Below, piece after piece: positions 62,311-64,000 of a stretch of 64,000 nucleotides of DNA (position 1 is the stretch's first letter; every line of letters starts with the position of its first letter). A model generated the notes under the pieces. That model did no database searches. It was not told where the DNA came from and saw only the letters and a program-made list of their open reading frames with translations. A program made the position numbers and the translations under genes. The stretch is from Longimicrobiales bacterium (GTDB lineage Bacteria; Gemmatimonadota; Gemmatimonadetes; Longimicrobiales; Gaopeijiaceae): positions 1 to 64,000 of the forward strand of contig JANQDZ010000013.1 of assembly GCA_028278645.1 (NCBI GenBank), in the 5' to 3' direction.

Positions 62311-64000
62311 TTGGGGCCTGAAAACCTACCAGGAGATCTCCGGCCTGAAGACCTTCTTCGGATGTACCGAACCATGGTTACGGCCCGAAGGTTGGACGAC
62401 CGAGAGATCAGCCTCAAAAGACAAAACAAGATCTTCTTCCAGATATCGGGCGCCGGCCATGAGGCCATACAGGTAGCCATGGCAGCCCAGCTCCGGCCTG
62501 GGCATGACTGGTTCTACCTGTATTACCGGGACAGGGCTTTCAGCCTCGGTTTGGGGATGCCGCCCCTCGCCCAACTCCTCCAAGCGGTTGGAGCGGCGGA
62601 CTGTCCTCAAACCGGCGGTAGGCAGATGCCCGGTCACCCGACCAGCGTCGAGCTTCAGATCCCGAGCTCCTCCTCCCCAACGGGCACCCAATTCCTCCAG
62701 GCGGTGGGGGCGGCCGAGGCGGGATATCGGGGACTGCTGCAAACCGAGCTGGGTGAACGGGTGACGAACCTCCAACCTGATTCGGTGACCGTGGCCACCT
62801 CCGGTGACGGTACCACATCCCAGGGGGAGTTCTGGGAGGCCCTGAACACGGCCTGCACCCTGAAACTCCCGGTCATCTTCCTCATCGAAGACAACGGCTA
62901 CGCCATCTCTGTCCCGGTGGAGGTTCAAACCCCGGGCGGGAGCATCTCGAAGGTGCTGGCCGGCATGCCGGGGCTGTTCGTGAAGGAGTGTGACGGCACG
63001 AATCTGCTGGCCAGTTATGAGGCGGCCGGGGAGGTCGCGGCCCATTGCCGGTCCGGTAAAGGACCTGCCCTCCTTCACGCCCACACCACCAGGCCGTACT
63101 CCCACTCCATGTCCGACGACGAACGGATGTACCGGACCCAGGAGGAACGAGACGAGCAGGATCGAAGGGACCCCCTGACCCGAACTCGGGCCACCATCCT
63201 CGAGCTCGGAATCGCGTCGGAAGAGGAGCTGGACAAGCTGGAAGAGGAGGTCGTCAAAGAGGTAGCCGACGCGGCCGACGAAGCGGTGAAACATCCCCAA
63301 CCGGAACCGGAAACGGCTCTCCTCCACCTCTACTCCGAAACCGTGGACCCCACGGGCCCGGAGTTCGACACGGAAGAGGCTCCGTTCTATCAGGAGGACG
63401 GGAAACTCCTCACCATGGTGGATCTCTTGAATGCCTGCCTCCAGGACGAGATGGCGCGGGACCCTGGGATCGTGGTGTTCGGGGAGGACGTGGCGGACGC
63501 CTCACGGTCAGAGGCTCTGGAGGAGGTGTCAGGAAAAGGCGGCGTATTCAAGGTCACCCATGGGCTACAACGCCGTTTTGGCGGCACGAGGGTTTTTAAT
63601 TCCCCCTTGGCCGAAGCCAACATCGTAGGCCGAGCCATCGGCATGGCGGCCAGGGGTTTGAAGCCCGTCGTAGAGATCCAGTTTTTTGACTACATCTGGA
63701 CGGCCTTTATGCAGCTCCGGGACGAGCTCGCCATGATTCGGTACCGCTCCAACGGGACCTTCTCCGCCCCGGTGGTGGTCCGGGTCACATACGGGGGATA
63801 TCTGAAGGGTGGCGGGCCTTACCATTCCCAAACGGGTGAAACCCTTTTCACACATACACCCGGACTCCGGGTCGTCCTCCCCTCCACCGCTGAAGACGCC
63901 AACGGACTCCTGAGGACGGCAATCCGGTGTGAGGATCCAGTCATCTTCCTGGAACACAAACACCTGTACCGGCAGGTCTACAACAAAGGAAGGCATCCCG
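62311..64000 (+). CDS. Fused E1 alpha/beta 2-oxoacid dehydrogenase, 3' end outside window
   Basis: The frame is open from 62311 to the window end (563 codons). The TTG at 62311 has AGGAGG six bases upstream. The first part is an E1 alpha subunit with the thiamine diphosphate motif [14 protein letters not shown]...IEDN. Around residue 368 an E1 beta-like part begins ([31 protein letters not shown]-like) without a stop, so both subunits are fused. It decarboxylates a branched-chain or other 2-oxoacid in a multienzyme complex. Confidence 0.9.
   Translation, partial: MGPENLPGDLRPEDLLRMYRTMVTARRLDDREISLKRQNKIFFQISGAGHEAIQVAMAAQLRPGHDWFYLYYRDRAFSLGLGMPPLAQLLQAVGAADCPQTGGRQMPGHPTSVELQIPSSSSPTGTQFLQAVGAAEAGYRGLLQTELGERVTNLQPDSVTVATSGDGTTSQGEFWEALNTACTLKLPVIFLIEDNGYAISVPVEVQTPGGSISKVLAGMPGLFVKECDGTNLLASYEAAGEVAAHCRSGKGPALLHAHTTRPYSHSMSDDERMYRTQEERDEQDRRDPLTRTRATILELGIASEEELDKLEEEVVKEVADAADEAVKHPQPEPETALLHLYSETVDPTGPEFDTEEAPFYQEDGKLLTMVDLLNACLQDEMARDPGIVVFGEDVADASRSEALEEVSGKGGVFKVTHGLQRRFGGTRVFNSPLAEANIVGRAIGMAARGLKPVVEIQFFDYIWTAFMQLRDELAMIRYRSNGTFSAPVVVRVTYGGYLKGGGPYHSQTGETLFTHTPGLRVVLPSTAEDANGLLRTAIRCEDPVIFLEHKHLYRQVYNKGRHP

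Overview
This is a high-GC, gene-dense bacterial chromosome segment from a Gram-negative organism. The diderm envelope is shown by lipoproteins, TolC-like and beta-barrel outer-membrane proteins and a stand-alone TonB-plug lipoprotein. The mix of a secreted peptidase/propeller/barrel giant, a B12-dependent ribonucleotide reductase and plug lipoproteins reminds me of Gemmatimonadota or relatives, but that placement is inference only.

Layout. 1-1632 (minus): the 5' part of tuf preceded by tRNA-Thr(GGT), tRNA-Gly(TCC) and tRNA-Tyr(GTA), the same order as the thrU-tyrU-glyT-thrT-tufB operon of E. coli. 1930-5824: an OmpR-type two-component pair, an outer-membrane barrel and a divergent TonB-plug lipoprotein. 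5932-21719: a 15.7-kb integrative island in a tRNA-Thr(TGT) gene, bounded by exact 45-bp direct repeats of the tRNA 3' half. It carries a tyrosine integrase, an XRE repressor with a divergent ribbon-helix-helix gene, and unusual cargo: a J-domain membrane protein, a membrane protein with an HPr-like domain lacking the phospho-histidine, two HEPN-type proteins, a secreted trypsin-like protease with three novel repeats, a discoidin-domain protein, lipoproteins and several decayed genes. 21.9-28.7 kb: an apparent operon for tripartite export (Cys-rich small protein, HlyD-type adaptor, ABC ATPase, two FtsX-type permeases, a CC-motif lipoprotein, a TolC-like channel).

28.7-64 kb is core chromosome: cysS, amidase, smpB, YihY and YtxH proteins, pgi, an MBL hydrolase, rnd, a DksA-type regulator, a YggX-like protein, a nitrilase, nrdJ behind a pair of NrdR boxes, the peptidase/propeller/barrel protein, a GT39-like membrane enzyme with anmK and murQ (peptidoglycan recycling), an ABC exporter, ccdA, a cardiolipin-synthase-like PLD, an agmatinase-family protein, fur, nrnA, a PHP protein, coaE, a TVP38 protein, a YyaL-type protein, and the start of a fused E1 alpha/beta 2-oxoacid dehydrogenase that runs off the end.

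The candidates for something new are the island cargo, above all the HPr-like membrane protein and the repeat protease, and the Cys-rich export cluster, whose first gene appears to be transcribed leaderless from a near-consensus promoter.
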